From an uncultured Collinsella sp. (GTDB lineage: Bacteria > Actinomycetota > Coriobacteriia > Coriobacteriales > Coriobacteriaceae), in the NCBI GenBank assembly GCA_958445895.1, contig CAUCTV010000002.1, positions 1 to 64,000 on the forward strand: a DNA stretch of 64,000 nt, written 5' to 3'. This document shows, one piece after another, positions 43,990-51,744 of the stretch. Made by a program: the position numbers and the translations under genes. Each line of letters begins with the position of its first letter. The first letter of the stretch is position 1. The notes under the pieces are model-generated. The model was not told the origin of the DNA. It saw nothing but the letters and a program-made list of their open reading frames with translations, and did no database searches.

Positions 43990-44796
43990 GTCGATGAGCG
44001 TCAGTACGCCCCCGTCGTTGTTGCTCGGAATGCGCCACTTAGCATGCGCGTTCATATGCTCCTCGGCATTGTCCACGATAAAGCTGTGGCCGACGCGCTC
44101 CAGCATAGGGATATCGTTGTAGGTATCGCCCACGGCGGCGGCATCGGCGATATCGATGCCGAGCTGCTCGCACAGGTGCGCGACGCCCGAACCCTTGTCG
44201 ACGCCCAGGTTCATAAAGTCGATCCACTCGCGGCCGGCATTGGTGACATAGAGCTGATCCGAGAACGCAGGGTTATAGGTCTCGCGGAACGCGGGCTCGG
44301 CGTCGTAGCCGGGGAAAAAGATCGAGATCTTATTGGACTCGATATCAAGGCCCTCAAAGGTGTCGACGTAGTTGATCGTGTTGTAGTAGACGCTGATCTC
44401 GTCGTGGTACTGATGGTCGCGGGCGAGCACATAGAACTCGTCGTAGCAGCACAGGACGGGGACGGCGCGCGGGTCCTCCGAGGCACGAGCGAGCACCTGC
44501 TGATACAGCGCCACATCGATGTTGCTCTTATAGATATAGTTGCCGCGGTAGATAACGCAGGCTCCATTGTCGGGGCAAAAAGCAAGGCGGTTCTTAATGC
44601 TCTCGAACATTTCTTCTAGTTTTGGGGCGGGGCGTCCGCTGGCGGGGCAGAACACGATGCCAGCCTCGGCGAGCTTGTCTAGGCGCTCATCAAGACCCTG
44701 CGGCAACACGCGCTCGTCGGTGAGAAGCGTCTTGTCCATATCAACGGCGAGAATCTTAATGCTTCCGATATTGGTGTCCGATTCGTAAGTTTGCAT
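43969..44796 (-). CDS. Cof-type HAD-IIB phosphatase
   Basis: 275 residues. Motif I LAVDMDKTLLTDE (Asp nucleophile), motif II PASGRPAP, motif III Lys near residue 208 (DKGSGVAHL) and motif IV AAVGDTYNDIPML. The cap between is the IIB type. Members hydrolyse sugar phosphates, flavin or PLP phosphates; substrate unknown. GAAAGGCGC precedes the ATG. Its last codons fall in the outer arm of the long inverted repeat. Confidence 0.9.
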   Translation of the reverse strand: MQTYESDTNIGSIKILAVDMDKTLLTDERVLPQGLDERLDKLAEAGIVFCPASGRPAPKLEEMFESIKNRLAFCPDNGACVIYRGNYIYKSNIDVALYQQVLARASEDPRAVPVLCCYDEFYVLARDHQYHDEISVYYNTINYVDTFEGLDIESNKISIFFPGYDAEPAFRETYNPAFSDQLYVTNAGREWIDFMNLGVDKGSGVAHLCEQLGIDIADAAAVGDTYNDIPMLERVGHSFIVDNAEEHMNAHAKWRIPSNNDGGVLTLIDAILAAR

Positions 44797-44939
44797 AAAA
44801 GCGCGCCTTTCGTTTCGAAATTGTTTCAGATGTTATAACCATCAACTCGTAGTCAGGCGTATTTTCGCAGGAACGCAGCGTATTTGCACTGCATTTCACA
44901 AACTAATGAAAAAACTTTTCAGAAATTTGAATTTGTCGC

Positions 44940-44967
44940 TTGCGCTGTAGGCACTTTAGCGTAATAT
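44940..44967 (+). promoter_or_regulatory. argG promoter
   Basis: TTGCGC (44940-44945), a 16-base spacer, TAATAT (44962-44967). The predicted start near 44974 gives a leader of about 375 bases ahead of argG, long enough for the leader peptide and attenuator below. Confidence 0.55.
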
Positions 44968-45070
44968 AGCGACCATCGAAAACGGAGACGGAAAAACAAC
45001 CGCTTATCGAGGAAAAGGTACCGTTTACGATATTAGAATTGCGCCCGGCGATAGGTGAAAGGAGAGGCAG

Positions 45071-45145
45071 ATGCAGTTCGTAAAGATCATCACTACTGCA
45101 GACAATGCCATCCGACGCCAGCGCGCAATTTCCCGACGACGATAA
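45071..45145 (+). CDS. Arginine-rich leader peptide of argG
   Basis: A 24-codon frame with AAAGGAGAGG just upstream (ending four bases before ATG). The peptide begins MQFVKIITTADN and ends IRRQRAISRRR, so six of its last ten residues are Arg (CGA, CGC, CGC, CGA, CGA, CGA), directly before the stop. The next gene makes argininosuccinate, the precursor of arginine. The stop codon sits inside a hairpin (GACGAT/ATCGTC, 45138-45153) and a strong terminator follows at 45210-45255. This is the design of an amino-acid leader peptide, such as those of trp or his operons. Too short for homology; the call rests on ribosome site, codon content and context. Confidence 0.75.
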   Translation: MQFVKIITTADNAIRRQRAISRRR

Positions 45146-45255
45146 CAATCGTCTCTGTCCGTATGGGGCTAAATGCCCCAACAGAGTCATTTTGAGGTCG
45201 TTGGGTTTTAGCACGACATAGACGCATGTTTCTAGGGCATGTTGTGCTGCTTTTT
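45138..45255 (+). promoter_or_regulatory. Attenuator with competing hairpins and terminator before argG
   Basis: Segments seen: GACGAT/ATCGTC (45138-45143, 45148-45153); CTCTGT plus TGGGGC (45153-45158, 45164-45169) with GCCCCAACAGAG (45175-45186); CCCAAC/GTTGGG (45177-45182, 45200-45205) then TTTTA; and the terminator AGCACGACAT/ATGTTGTGCT (45210-45219, 45239-45248, one wobble) followed by GC and five T (45251-45255). GTCGT (45198-45202) can also pair with ACGAC (45213-45217), which would break the terminator. Further, 45185-45199 can pair over 15 bases with 45285-45299. Several pairings exclude each other. Confidence 0.65.
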
Positions 45256-45349
45256 GCTATTTAACCTGATATTGCACGGTTTTTGACCTCGAAATGACTT
45301 GCAACTGACCGATGTTCTAACTAGCTACCAAGGGCGAAAGGAAACAGCC

Positions 45350-46576
45350 ATGAGCAAGGAAAAAGTCGTTCTCGCATATTCCGGTGGTCTTGATACATCC
45401 GTATGTGTCAAGTGGCTCCAGGACGAGAAGAATCTCGATGTCGTTTGTGTCTGCGGCAATGTGGGCCAGGAGGAGACCGGCTTGGACGCCAAGAAGCAGA
45501 AGGCGCTCGATTTGGGCGTTCTGGATTGCCAGGTGCTCGACCTGCGCGACGAGTTCTCCGATGAGTTCCTGACCAAGGCCATCGCTGCCAACTCCATGTA
45601 CGAGAACAAGTATCCGCTGCTCTCCGCTCTGTCCCGCCCGCTGCTCGCCAAGAAGCTTGTCGAGGTCGCTCACGAGTTTGGCGCGACCTACGTCGCCCAC
45701 GGCTGCACTGGCAAGGGTAATGACCAGGTTCGTTTTGAGGCTGCCGTCAAGGCCCTCGACCCCGAGCTTAAGGTTATCGCCCCGGTTCGCGAGTGGGATC
45801 TGAAGTGCCGTCCCGACGAGGTCGCCTATGCTCACGCCCACAACGTGCCGGTTCCCGAGGGTGCCAACGACAACCCCTATTCCATCGACGACAACCTGTG
45901 GGGTCGCGCCATCGAGTGCGGTCACCTGGAGGATCCCTGGAACGAGCCGCTCGACGACGCCTGGGTTATGACCAAGAACCCCGAGGACACGCCGGACACC
46001 CCGACCTACACCGAGATTGAGTTTGAGGCCGGCAAGCCCGTCGCCGTCGACGGTAAGAAGATGAAGCTCTCCGAAATCGTCATCGCCCTCAACAAGATCT
46101 CCGGCGACAACGGCTTTGGTCGCCTGGACCTGGTCGAGGATCGTCTGGTGGGCCTCAAGAGCCGCGAGTGCTACGAGGTTCCCGGCGCCTTGACGCTCAT
46201 CACCGCCCACAAGGCACTCGAGGATATCTGCGTCGAGGGCGACCTGCTCAAGACCAAGATTAAGCTCGAGCAGGATTGGGCGACCGCCGTGTACAACGGC
46301 CAGTGGTACAGCCCGCTCAAGAACGCGCTCGATGCCTTTATGGCCGACACTCAGAAGTTCGTGACCGGCACCGTCCGTCTGAAGTTCTTTAAGGGCAACT
46401 GCCATGTCGTCGGCCGCAAGAGCCCGTTTAGCCTGTATGACTACGGCCTGGCTACCTACGACCGCGACACCACGTTTGACGAGAAGGCCAGCGCCGGCTT
46501 TATCGAGATCGACACGCTGTCGCTCAAGACGTGGGCCAAGGTCCAGGGTCCCAGCTCTGCTGCAGCTCAGGCCTAA
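45350..46576 (+). CDS. argG: Argininosuccinate synthase
   Basis: 408 residues; joins citrulline and aspartate with ATP to form argininosuccinate in arginine synthesis. N-terminal ATP loop VVLAYSGGLDTSVCVKWL, then YVAHGCTGKGNDQVRFE and SIDDNLWGRAIECG are diagnostic. GAAAGGAAA precedes ATG 45350. Preceded by the leader peptide and attenuator; argH follows after a 524-base interval that holds a terminator and a small ORF, so argG and argH are probably separate transcripts. Confidence 0.98.
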   Translation: MSKEKVVLAYSGGLDTSVCVKWLQDEKNLDVVCVCGNVGQEETGLDAKKQKALDLGVLDCQVLDLRDEFSDEFLTKAIAANSMYENKYPLLSALSRPLLAKKLVEVAHEFGATYVAHGCTGKGNDQVRFEAAVKALDPELKVIAPVREWDLKCRPDEVAYAHAHNVPVPEGANDNPYSIDDNLWGRAIECGHLEDPWNEPLDDAWVMTKNPEDTPDTPTYTEIEFEAGKPVAVDGKKMKLSEIVIALNKISGDNGFGRLDLVEDRLVGLKSRECYEVPGALTLITAHKALEDICVEGDLLKTKIKLEQDWATAVYNGQWYSPLKNALDAFMADTQKFVTGTVRLKFFKGNCHVVGRKSPFSLYDYGLATYDRDTTFDEKASAGFIEIDTLSLKTWAKVQGPSSAAAQA

Positions 46577-46731
46577 GGCTTTTCCTTCCCTTGGTATCCG
46601 CGCGGCCCATCCGCGTGATACAAAACGGGCGCACGGGGTCCCTACCTTTCGTTATGCTTGCTGACACTTCTTAACATCGGTGGCCCCTACGTTCCGCCCG
46701 CATATATGACGTCGCGCCTGCGGCTGAGTCC

Positions 46732-46766
46732 GAGCCCCGCCGGGGTTGTCCGGCGGGGCTCTTTCT
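46732..46766 (+). terminator. Strong terminator between argG and argH
   Basis: GAGCCCCGCCGG (46732-46743) pairs perfectly with CCGGCGGGGCTC (46750-46761), followed by TTTCTA. Confidence 0.8.
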
Positions 46767-46811
46767 ATCAATTTGTCGGCCTTGCGCCTATATATATGAG
46801 GAGTATCCAAT

Positions 46812-46982
46812 ATGTTCAATGCTATCGCGCATGCTTTACTTGCCCTCGCGCCCGAGATCGATGCTGCAAAGGTCGAGGACGTCCCTATGAGCCTGAAGGC
46901 CTGGATCGATGGTTCGCAGGGCAACATCCGGAGGGAGACGTTGGGTGCCAAGTGCATGGTGCGTCACTTCTTTGCAAATTAG
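46812..46982 (+). CDS. 56-residue small protein between argG and argH
   Basis: Starts MFNAIAHALLALAPEIDAA and ends GAKCMVRHFFAN. TGAGGAG lies nine bases before the ATG, and codon use in the frame looks ordinary for the neighbourhood (GCC, GAG, CTG, ATC). It follows the terminator at 46732 and a TATATA box (46789-46794), so it could have its own promoter. Not recognised. Its place in the argG-argH gap may be chance or may link it to arginine control. Confidence 0.5.
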   Translation: MFNAIAHALLALAPEIDAAKVEDVPMSLKAWIDGSQGNIRRETLGAKCMVRHFFAN

Positions 46983-47100
46983 CTACTTGGCCCCGCGCAC
47001 GGTGAGGAATGTGTAAAACTAGCGGTTGAAAAATCGCTTTAGCGACATGGCGTATTGCTTTGGGCGCTTGTTTTGGTATTTGGAGAAAGGGGACGGTTCC

Positions 47101-48531
47101 ATGGCTCTTTGGGGCGGTCGTTTTGAGGCGGGAGTGGCCGAGGTCACGCAGGAGTTTGGCGCGTCGCTGCCGGTCGACAAACATCTCTATAAGCAGGATA
47201 TCGCCGGTTCTAAGGCGCATGCCAAGATGCTGGCGGCCCAGGGCATCATCAGTGCCGAGGATGAGCAGACGATTGCCGAGGGCCTGACTGGAATCGAACA
47301 GGATATCGATGTCGGCAACTTCACCTTCGATATCAACGACGAGGACATCCATATGTCTATCGAGAGCGAGCTGACGCGTCGCATCGGCGAGGCCGGCAAG
47401 CGTCTGCACACCGGCCGTTCGCGCAACGACCAGGTGGCGACCGATACGCGCCTTGGCGTCAAGGCGTTGGCCAAGGAGCTCATGGAGGCCAACCTGCAGT
47501 TGCGCCATGTGCTGGTGGATGCGGCCAAGAAGTACGACAAGGTGATTCTGCCGGGTTACACGCACATGCAGCATGCTCAGCCCGTGCTGCTGTCACATCA
47601 TCTGCTGGCGTATTCCTGGATGTTCGCGCGCGACTTTACACGTCTGAAGGCCGCCTTTGATGCCGCCGACAACTGCCCGCTGGGTGCTGCCGCGCTTGCC
47701 GGTACGAGCTATCCGCTCGATCGCCAGATGACGGCTGCCGAGCTTGGCTTTGCGGGCGTGATTCCTAACTCACTCGATGCTGTTTCCGACCGTGATTTCC
47801 TGCTCGATCTGCATTACGCCGGCTCCGTCATGGCGATGCACCTGTCGCGTCTTTCCGAGGAGATCGTGCTGTGGTCGAGCTCTGAATTTGGCTTTATCAC
47901 GCTTTCCGACTCGTACTCCACCGGCTCGTCCATCATGCCGCAGAAGAAGAACCCCGACTTTGCTGAGCTTATCCGCGGCAAGAGCGGCCGTGTGTATGGC
48001 AACCTGGTGCAGCTGCTCGTGACCATGAAGGGCTTGCCGCTTGCTTATAACAAGGACTTGCAGGAGGACAAGGAGGGCGCGCTCGATACCGCCCATACGC
48101 TCATGCAGTGCCTGTCGGTTATGGCCGGCATGATTTCGACCTGGACCGTCAACGAGGATGCCATGGCGCGCGAGTGCGGCGTGGGTCACCTTGCCGCCAC
48201 CGACGTTGCCGACTACCTGGCCAAGCGCGGCTTGCCGTTCCGCGAGGCGCACGCCGTGGTGGGGCACCTGGTCCTGATGTGTGAGAAGCGCGGCTGCAAC
48301 CTCGAGGACCTGCCGTTTGAGGTGTTCCAGGAGGCAAGCCCGCTCTTTGAGCGCGATATTACCGAGGCTCTCGACATCCCGTCGATTGTTGCCGCGCGCA
48401 CGACCGAGGGCGGTACCGCCCCTGCCGCCGTTGCCGTGCAGCTGCAGCGCGCCGAGGCACAACTCGTTGCCGACGAGGGTGCGTTTGGGTCGCTGACCAA
48501 GGTTGTCGAGATAGGGCACGGGGCAAAGTAA
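47101..48531 (+). CDS. argH: Argininosuccinate lyase
   Basis: 476 residues; splits argininosuccinate into arginine and fumarate. Begins MALWGGRFEAGVAEVTQEFG; HTGRSRNDQVATD and the family signature GSSIMPQKKNPD are present. The AAAGGGGA ribosome site lies before ATG 47101. Final step of arginine synthesis; earlier genes (argB-argF) are not in the window. Confidence 0.97.
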   Translation: MALWGGRFEAGVAEVTQEFGASLPVDKHLYKQDIAGSKAHAKMLAAQGIISAEDEQTIAEGLTGIEQDIDVGNFTFDINDEDIHMSIESELTRRIGEAGKRLHTGRSRNDQVATDTRLGVKALAKELMEANLQLRHVLVDAAKKYDKVILPGYTHMQHAQPVLLSHHLLAYSWMFARDFTRLKAAFDAADNCPLGAAALAGTSYPLDRQMTAAELGFAGVIPNSLDAVSDRDFLLDLHYAGSVMAMHLSRLSEEIVLWSSSEFGFITLSDSYSTGSSIMPQKKNPDFAELIRGKSGRVYGNLVQLLVTMKGLPLAYNKDLQEDKEGALDTAHTLMQCLSVMAGMISTWTVNEDAMARECGVGHLAATDVADYLAKRGLPFREAHAVVGHLVLMCEKRGCNLEDLPFEVFQEASPLFERDITEALDIPSIVAARTTEGGTAPAAVAVQLQRAEAQLVADEGAFGSLTKVVEIGHGAK

Positions 48532-48915
48532 GGTTTTGGCTGAAGCTGCTTTGGCCATTTATTGATAAATCGTTTTGCTTTTACGGGCGTCTGCTGTTGT
48601 GGGCACCCGTATTTTATTGCTATGGGAGAGGGGCTTGTTGAGAACTTCTGGAGGACCTTTGGGCAGGTTGTGAAGGGGGTACGTTCACGGGCGGCAATCG
48701 ACCGTCCGCTCGCTTCGATGCTGTTGATGCGCGGTCGGATGGTACTCTAATCGGGCTTCGAAACAGAAGTGACACATATGGAACGCTTTAATAAATTGTA
48801 GCGTTCCAAAAAACAGCTTTTTGTTTTACTGCAGCTAAAACTCTGTTACGATGCAGTCCAAGCGGGTGCCGGAATGGGACTTGGGCACGCGCGAACCTAT
48901 CTGAAAGGCTACCTT
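48532..48915. other. Gap between argH and ndk with a palindrome
   Basis: No convincing gene. A weak hairpin ACGGG/CCCGT with ATTTTATT near 48587-48617 may end argH. A perfect 9-base dyad TGGAACGCT (48779-48787) / AGCGTTCCA (48800-48808) precedes the likely ndk promoter (TTTTAC, 17 bases, TACGAT near 48825-48852) and may be an operator. A 62-codon frame at 48562 has no ribosome site. Confidence 0.4.
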
Positions 48916-49320
48916 ATGGCTATCGAGAAGACCTTCATCATGATTAAGCCCGACGCCGTGCGCGATCGCAAGATCGGCGAGATCGTTGCTCGCATTGAGC
49001 GCAGCGGCCTTGTCATTGAGCGCATGGAGATGACCACGCTTGAGCGCGCCACCGTCGAGGAGCACTACGCTCATCTGGCCGACAAGCCTTTCTTTGGCGG
49101 TCTCTGCGACTTTATGACGAGCGGTCCGGTCGTCAAGATGGTCGTTTCCGGTCTTTCCGCTGTCTCCAAGATGCGCACCCTTATGGGCGCTACCAACCCG
49201 CTTGATGCTGCCCCCGGCACCATCCGCGGCGACTTCGCTGTCGATGTCAACGCCAACGTGATTCACGGCTCCGACTGCTTGGAGAACGCCGAGATCGAGA
49301 TCAAGCGCTTCTTTGGCTAA
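48916..49320 (+). CDS. ndk: Nucleoside diphosphate kinase
   Basis: 134 residues; transfers the gamma phosphate between nucleoside di- and triphosphates. Starts MAIEKTFIMIKPDAVRD; active-site His117 lies in NVIHGSDCLENA. Normal length. GAAAGG precedes ATG 48916. Single-gene unit with a strong terminator. Confidence 0.97.
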   Translation: MAIEKTFIMIKPDAVRDRKIGEIVARIERSGLVIERMEMTTLERATVEEHYAHLADKPFFGGLCDFMTSGPVVKMVVSGLSAVSKMRTLMGATNPLDAAPGTIRGDFAVDVNANVIHGSDCLENAEIEIKRFFG

Positions 49321-49358
49321 ACCAGCTTTGACTCCTTAAAGCTGTTAGCGTGTGGCTT

Positions 49359-49394
49359 GGGCGCCGCGGAATTCCATCCGCGGCGCCCTTTTTA
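49359..49394 (+). terminator. Terminator after ndk
   Basis: GGGCGCCGCGGA (49359-49370) pairs perfectly with TCCGCGGCGCCC (49377-49388), then TTTTTA. Confidence 0.9.
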
Positions 49395-49429
49395 TTCCAG
49401 TGGGTTTTTGAGACATGCCTCAAAATCTA

Positions 49430-49469
49430 CTAAAGAGCCCCCGTCCGGAGTGTGTTCCGGGCGGGGGCT
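49430..49469 (-). terminator. Terminator of rpiB
   Basis: AGCCCCCGTCCGGA (49436-49449) pairs with TCCGGGCGGGGGCT (49456-49469) with one mismatch; the minus-strand continuation is CTTTAGTAG. Confidence 0.75.
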
Positions 49470-49496
49470 GGCGTTAGCGTATGGCGTTGTAAGGCT

Positions 49497-49964
49497 TTAA
49501 GCCTCGTCGACGACCTTGAGGCCGCGCGTCTGGTCGATCTCGTTGAGGAGATTGACGCGACGCTCGTGGCGGCCGCCCTCAAACTCGGCGTCGAGCCACT
49601 CGTCGACAATCATCTTGGCGAGCTCGGAGCCCACGACGCGGGCGCCAAAGGCCAGCACGTTGGTGTTGTTGTGCATGCGGGAGAGCTTGGCGCTGAAGGG
49701 CTCGGAGCACACGACGGCGCGTACGCCCTCGACCTTGTTGGCAGCCAGGCTGATGCCGACGCCGGTGCCGCAGATCAGGATGCCCAGGTCGACGTCGCCG
49801 TTGGCAACGGCCTTACCCACCTTGTAGCCGGCGATGGGGTAATCAAAGCTCTCGGAGGTGTCGGTTCCAAAGTTCACGACCTCACAGCCGCGCTCCTTCA
49901 GGTGCTCGGAAATGATGTTCTTGAGCTCGACGGCGGCGTGGTCGTTACCGATACCAATCTTCAT
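49497..49964 (-). CDS. rpiB: Ribose-5-phosphate isomerase B
   Basis: 155 residues of the RpiB/LacAB family. MKIGIGNDHAAVELK carries the substrate His, and GILICGTGVGISLAANK the catalytic Cys; EPFSAKLSRMHNNTNVLAFGARV matches the rest. Interconverts ribose and ribulose 5-phosphate in the pentose phosphate route. AGAGAGG lies before the ATG on the minus strand. Confidence 0.95.
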   Translation of the reverse strand: MKIGIGNDHAAVELKNIISEHLKERGCEVVNFGTDTSESFDYPIAGYKVGKAVANGDVDLGILICGTGVGISLAANKVEGVRAVVCSEPFSAKLSRMHNNTNVLAFGARVVGSELAKMIVDEWLDAEFEGGRHERRVNLLNEIDQTRGLKVVDEA

Positions 49965-50169
49965 GAGTGGTTCCTCTCTGGTCCGTGCGGCGGAATTGCT
50001 AAAGGTTTTACCGCGTTCGACTGCATGATAGCGCGACTTTTGTGTAAACGCTCGGGCGTTTTTTGGTCAAACGCTTTAGCATGCAACAAGACCGGCTTTT
50101 CATGAATGAATGCCGTCGGATTGCGCTTGAACGCCGTCCGTCGGAACTATGGTTGCGGTTTTTGATGCA

Positions 50170-50199
50170 TTGTTATCAAATAAAAGAGCTAACTATTAT
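50170..50199 (+). promoter_or_regulatory. Promoter of the cysteine desulfidase gene
   Basis: TTGTTA (50170-50175), 18-base spacer, TATTAT (50194-50199), about 37 bases before the ATG. Confidence 0.6.
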
Positions 50200-50235
50200 C
50201 GAGAGTCCAGTCCGTTATGTAAGCAGGAGATACCT

Positions 50236-51555
50236 ATGCCTACCGATTCCATCCGCGATGCCGCTTTTTGCGATGTCTTGAACCGCGAGCTTGTCTGTGC
50301 GCTCGGCTGCACCGAGCCTATTGCCGTTGCCTATGCAGCGGCGCTGGCGAGCCAGACACTCGGTTGCGAGCCCGATCATATGGACGTTGCCTGCTCGGGC
50401 AACATCATCAAGAACGTTAAGAGCGTGACCGTGCCCAATTCGGGCGGTATGCACGGTATTGAAGCAGCGGCCGTACTGGGTGCCGTGGGCGGTGACGCCA
50501 AGAGCGCGCTCGAGGTGCTCGAGTGCGTTAACGACGAAGATCGTGCTCGCGTGGCCGAGCTCCTCGTCGATGCCGGTTACTGCGATGTGTCGCTTGTCGA
50601 GGGTGTGCCCAACCTCTACATCAAGGTGACTGCCACAGCCGGGGGCCATACCGCGGTCGTCGAGATTACCGACCACCACACCAATGTCACGTGCCATACG
50701 CTCGACGGTATTCCGGTGTGCGGCAAGTCGGCGGGGGAGTGCGCCGCCTGCGCCGAGCGCGTCGTGGCCGAGCGCGCGGCAGATAACGCCGACACGCCCA
50801 TGTCGATCGAGTCCATCATCGACTTTATCGAGGGCGGCGACATCGAGAGCGCCCGCGCGGCCGTTGAGCGCCAGATTGAGCTGAACGGTGCGATCAGTGC
50901 CGAGGGCCTCGCGCACGCTTGGGGCGCCGAGGTGGGCCGTACGTTGCTGGGTGCTCGTGCCGATGACGTCGCCTGCCGTGCCCGTGCCCGTGCGGCCGCC
51001 GGGTCCGACGCCCGCATGAACGGTTGCGCGCTGCCGGTCGCCATTGTGTGCGGCTCTGGCAATCAGGGCATTACCTGCGTATTGCCCGTCATGGAGTATG
51101 CCGAGTACCTGCGCTGCGACCACGATCGCCTGGTGCGCGCCGTAATTCTGTCCGATCTTATCGCCGTGCATATCAAAAGTTATATTGGTGCGCTCTCGGC
51201 GTTTTGCGGTGCTATTTGCGCCGCATGCGGTGCCGGTGCCGCGATTACCTGGCTGTGTGGTGGCACACGCGAGCAGATTGGCGCGACGGTCTCGAACACG
51301 CTCGGCAACGTTGGCGGCATCGTGTGCGATGGCGCCAAGGCAAGCTGCGCCGCCAAGATTTCCGCTGCCGTTGATGCGGCGATTTTGGGTCACGATATGG
51401 CCATGCAGGGTCGCGGCTTCCGCGCCGGCGAGGGCCTCATCCAGGATACCGTCGAGCAGACAATCGCCAGCATGGGCTACGTGGGCCGTGTGGGCATGAA
51501 GGACACCGACGTCGAGATCCTCAACATCATGATCGGCAAGACTCGGGTTTGCTAG
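50236..51555 (+). CDS. cyuA: L-cysteine desulfidase family protein (CyuA/YhaM, UPF0597)
   Basis: 439 residues of the serine dehydratase alpha-like UPF0597 family. GCTEPIAVAYAAA near residues 24-36, SGNIIKNVKSVTVPNSGG, and SGNQGITCVLPV are family blocks; several Cys residues that could bind an Fe-S cluster follow (FCGAICAACGAG, GGIVCDGAKASCAAK). Members break cysteine to pyruvate, sulfide and ammonia in anaerobes. AGGAGA lies before ATG 50236. The stop codon is inside a 16-base perfect inverted repeat. Confidence 0.88.
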   Translation: MPTDSIRDAAFCDVLNRELVCALGCTEPIAVAYAAALASQTLGCEPDHMDVACSGNIIKNVKSVTVPNSGGMHGIEAAAVLGAVGGDAKSALEVLECVNDEDRARVAELLVDAGYCDVSLVEGVPNLYIKVTATAGGHTAVVEITDHHTNVTCHTLDGIPVCGKSAGECAACAERVVAERAADNADTPMSIESIIDFIEGGDIESARAAVERQIELNGAISAEGLAHAWGAEVGRTLLGARADDVACRARARAAAGSDARMNGCALPVAIVCGSGNQGITCVLPVMEYAEYLRCDHDRLVRAVILSDLIAVHIKSYIGALSAFCGAICAACGAGAAITWLCGGTREQIGATVSNTLGNVGGIVCDGAKASCAAKISAAVDAAILGHDMAMQGRGFRAGEGLIQDTVEQTIASMGYVGRVGMKDTDVEILNIMIGKTRVC

Positions 51556-51586
51556 CTACGCAGTTTTACCAAACTGCGTAGCTAGC
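51551..51586. repeat. Perfect 16-base inverted repeat overlapping the cyuA stop
   Basis: GCTAGCTACGCAGTTT (51551-51566), loop TACC, AAACTGCGTAGCTAGC (51571-51586). Includes the TAG stop. No T run follows. Confidence 0.85.
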
Positions 51587-51587
51587 C

Positions 51588-51699
51588 GACGCTGCAAACG
51601 TCCCTAAGCGGCAATCTGCCTTTCAATCGTCGGGCATGGCCAGAAGGCCTATGCCCTCCTCTTTCAAGGCACATTGCTCGCTTAGGGGCGTTTTCGCTG
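51588..51699. repeat. Complex hairpin between convergent cyuA and HAD genes
   Basis: AACGTCCCTAAGCGGCAAT-type left side (51598 on) pairs with ATTGCTCGCTTAGGGGCGTT (51675-51694) with a bulge; GGGCAT-GGCC/GGCC-ATGCCC forms an inner hairpin near 51631-51655. The right side ends in TTTT. Likely a two-way terminator. Confidence 0.65.
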
Positions 51700-51744
51700 A
51701 CTTATGCTCAACCTGCGGCGTTATTTTCTTTTAGGCTTGGGGCC

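Noticed and set aside
44974..45349. T-box riboswitch ahead of argG
   Set aside because: No AGGGTGGNACCGCG-like T-box sequence; the Arg-rich small ORF explains the leader better.
48562..48750. 62-codon frame after argH
   Set aside because: No ribosome site, begins in a likely terminator region, unusual composition.
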